Source of the DNA: Pseudogymnoascus destructans
Taxonomy: Eukaryota > Ascomycota > Leotiomycetes > Thelebolales > Thelebolaceae
Reading direction: 5' to 3'
DNA: 64,000 nucleotides
NCBI RefSeq assembly: GCF_001641265.1
Contig: NW_020167526.1
Coordinates: 434,001 to 498,000, forward strand
Position numbers and translations under genes: made by a program. Numbering within the stretch: the stretch's first letter is position 1; each line of letters begins with the position of its first letter. Below are positions 63,090 to 64,000 of this stretch, in pieces. A model generated the notes under the pieces. The model was not told the DNA's origin. It saw nothing but the letters and a program-made list of their open reading frames with translations, and made no database searches.

Positions 63090-64000
63090 TAAGATTGAAT
63101 CTCACCTTTCTTTTGCTCTCTGAACCTGAACCTTGATACTAAAATTCGAATTCCCTTCTTTAGAAACCCCAGAACTATATCCTGAAGTTGATTCCAGGTC
63201 CTTATATAGGTAGAAACCTCAAATTGGCTCCTGCGGTAGTCATACCTTTCACAACGCTCCCTTAACAAGGAATATTGTGAGGGAAGTGCGCTCCTCTCAA
63301 GTGGCTCCTACAGTAGACAAACTGTGCAATAGAGCCTTTGGCGATATGAGTCTGATCTATTGAATACGAAAACTGAAAGAAAGCAAAGCTGCTGTGGCAC
63401 ACATGGCCAAAGAAAAAGCCAAGATGGCTGACCGAAACCCAGAAGACTATGAGTCTATAAATGAGAAAACAACCTTAGCAGATGAGTCTGAGAAGAGAGA
63501 TGAACTTCAAGATGACTTCCTCGAAGCCCAAGAAGACTTCAAGAGGATGGGCTCGCCAACCGAATCGGGTTGCGGACCACCCACAAATAGTTCCATAGAT
63601 AGCTTCACTCAGAACAACAACAATACAAAAAACATATATTCAAGTGAACTGTTGTTCAACTCAACGTGATAACTATGCCGCTGCAGATACAGATACACCA
63701 CTGATCTCAACAGGTTATGAGCCCGGCTATCGCAAAAGCCAAAAAAGTTACCATATTCAGAGAAGTGCTCATTACAGCACATACAATCTGAATTCGTGGA
63801 CAAGCGCTAACATACAGCACATACACTCCACGAAAACCTCAAGACGAACTTGCAGCCTCTAGCAGATGATCGATTCAACTCAGCAAGAAGAGGAAGAAGA
63901 AGATCAATTCTACAATCTAGGAAGCCCCAGATCGAATTCATCATCCATCATCCAACTCTCACAAACTCGAAATTCCTTATCCAAACACACAAGACCTTTC
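63090..64000. other. right end with possible Copia pieces
   Basis: A minus-strand open stretch (63100-63290: RCERYDYRRSQFEVSTYIRTWNQL) may be a retrotransposon Gag remnant, uncertain. At 63706-63726 the plus strand has CTCAACA followed by GGTTATGAGCCCGG, again a Copia LTR end and iMet primer site, so a plus-oriented Copia element may start here and run out of the window. Short plus-strand frames (63394-63669) are Glu/Asp-rich with no known similarity. Confidence 0.4.

Noticed and set aside
1..64000. CRISPR arrays, rRNA or tRNA genes
   Set aside because: No spaced direct-repeat array, no cloverleaf-like gene and no rRNA sequence seen. The tandem repeats present are LTR-internal or hairpin repeats.

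Overview
The window is a transposon-packed stretch of a filamentous ascomycete (Pezizomycotina) nuclear genome. Evidence: spliceosomal introns of about 45-65 bp with GT/AG ends and CTRAC-like branch points, five Fot1/pogo-type DNA transposons, hAT elements, Ty3/Gypsy and Ty1/Copia retrotransposons with chromodomain integrases, and single-copy fungal genes (SPT8, a flavin monooxygenase, a fungal-type P-type ATPase). Species and class cannot be fixed from the sequence alone. All coordinates and repeat comparisons were read by eye.

Layout. 1-735 is gene-free. 736-26928 is a nested stack of mobile elements. The outer layer is two hAT copies of one family joined head to head through a solo LTR (1679-2587). 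The right copy carries two pogo elements (3516-5345 and 5353-7189) and a second hAT family (8512-26902, 8-bp target duplication). That hAT contains a solo LTR (8622-24301), which contains a Gypsy element (Gypsy-1, 8938-23702), which contains a second, nearly intact Gypsy element (Gypsy-2, 13459-21142). Each of the inner four insertions has a matching target-site duplication. 26939-31460 is a host island of three minus-strand genes: flavin monooxygenase, FMN-binding pyridoxamine-oxidase-like protein, DUF5672 glycosyltransferase-like membrane protein. 31887-38972 is a Copia element with 81-bp LTRs, broken by a solo LTR. 39307-45676 is mosaic: two related pogo elements, LTR pieces, a Gypsy fragment, a Helitron remnant. 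47630-50929 is an intact P-type ATPase, followed by a dead oxidoreductase and a rearranged Gypsy relic (about 52360-56815). 57771-59946 is SPT8. 60637-62627 is an intact pogo element, and the right end holds short LTR pieces.

The most interesting signal is a gene module that recurs in the retrotransposons. Copia, Gypsy-1, Gypsy-2, a Gypsy-2-like fragment, a third LTR element and a Gypsy-1-like relic each carry a small gene antisense to gag-pol, starting 0.1-0.55 kb inside the 3' LTR wherever that LTR is present. All share a six-cysteine pattern, C-x2-C-x(6-15)-C-x(8-10)-C-x2-C-x(6-8)-C, resembling the spacing of a Zn(II)2Cys6 cluster. In four of the six the gene has an intron at, or within three codons of, the last cysteine motif. 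Introns on the antisense strand are not removed from the genomic RNA, so they fit a gene expressed against the element. Separately, the Copia element and pogo A (unrelated classes) are studded with the palindrome CGTACG at fairly regular spacing (about 130 bp in Copia, 150-180 bp in pogo A), in all three reading frames, which points to selection on DNA rather than protein. I do not recognise either pattern as described in fungi. A link between the two (a retrotransposon zinc-cluster protein acting on CGTACG arrays) is speculation.
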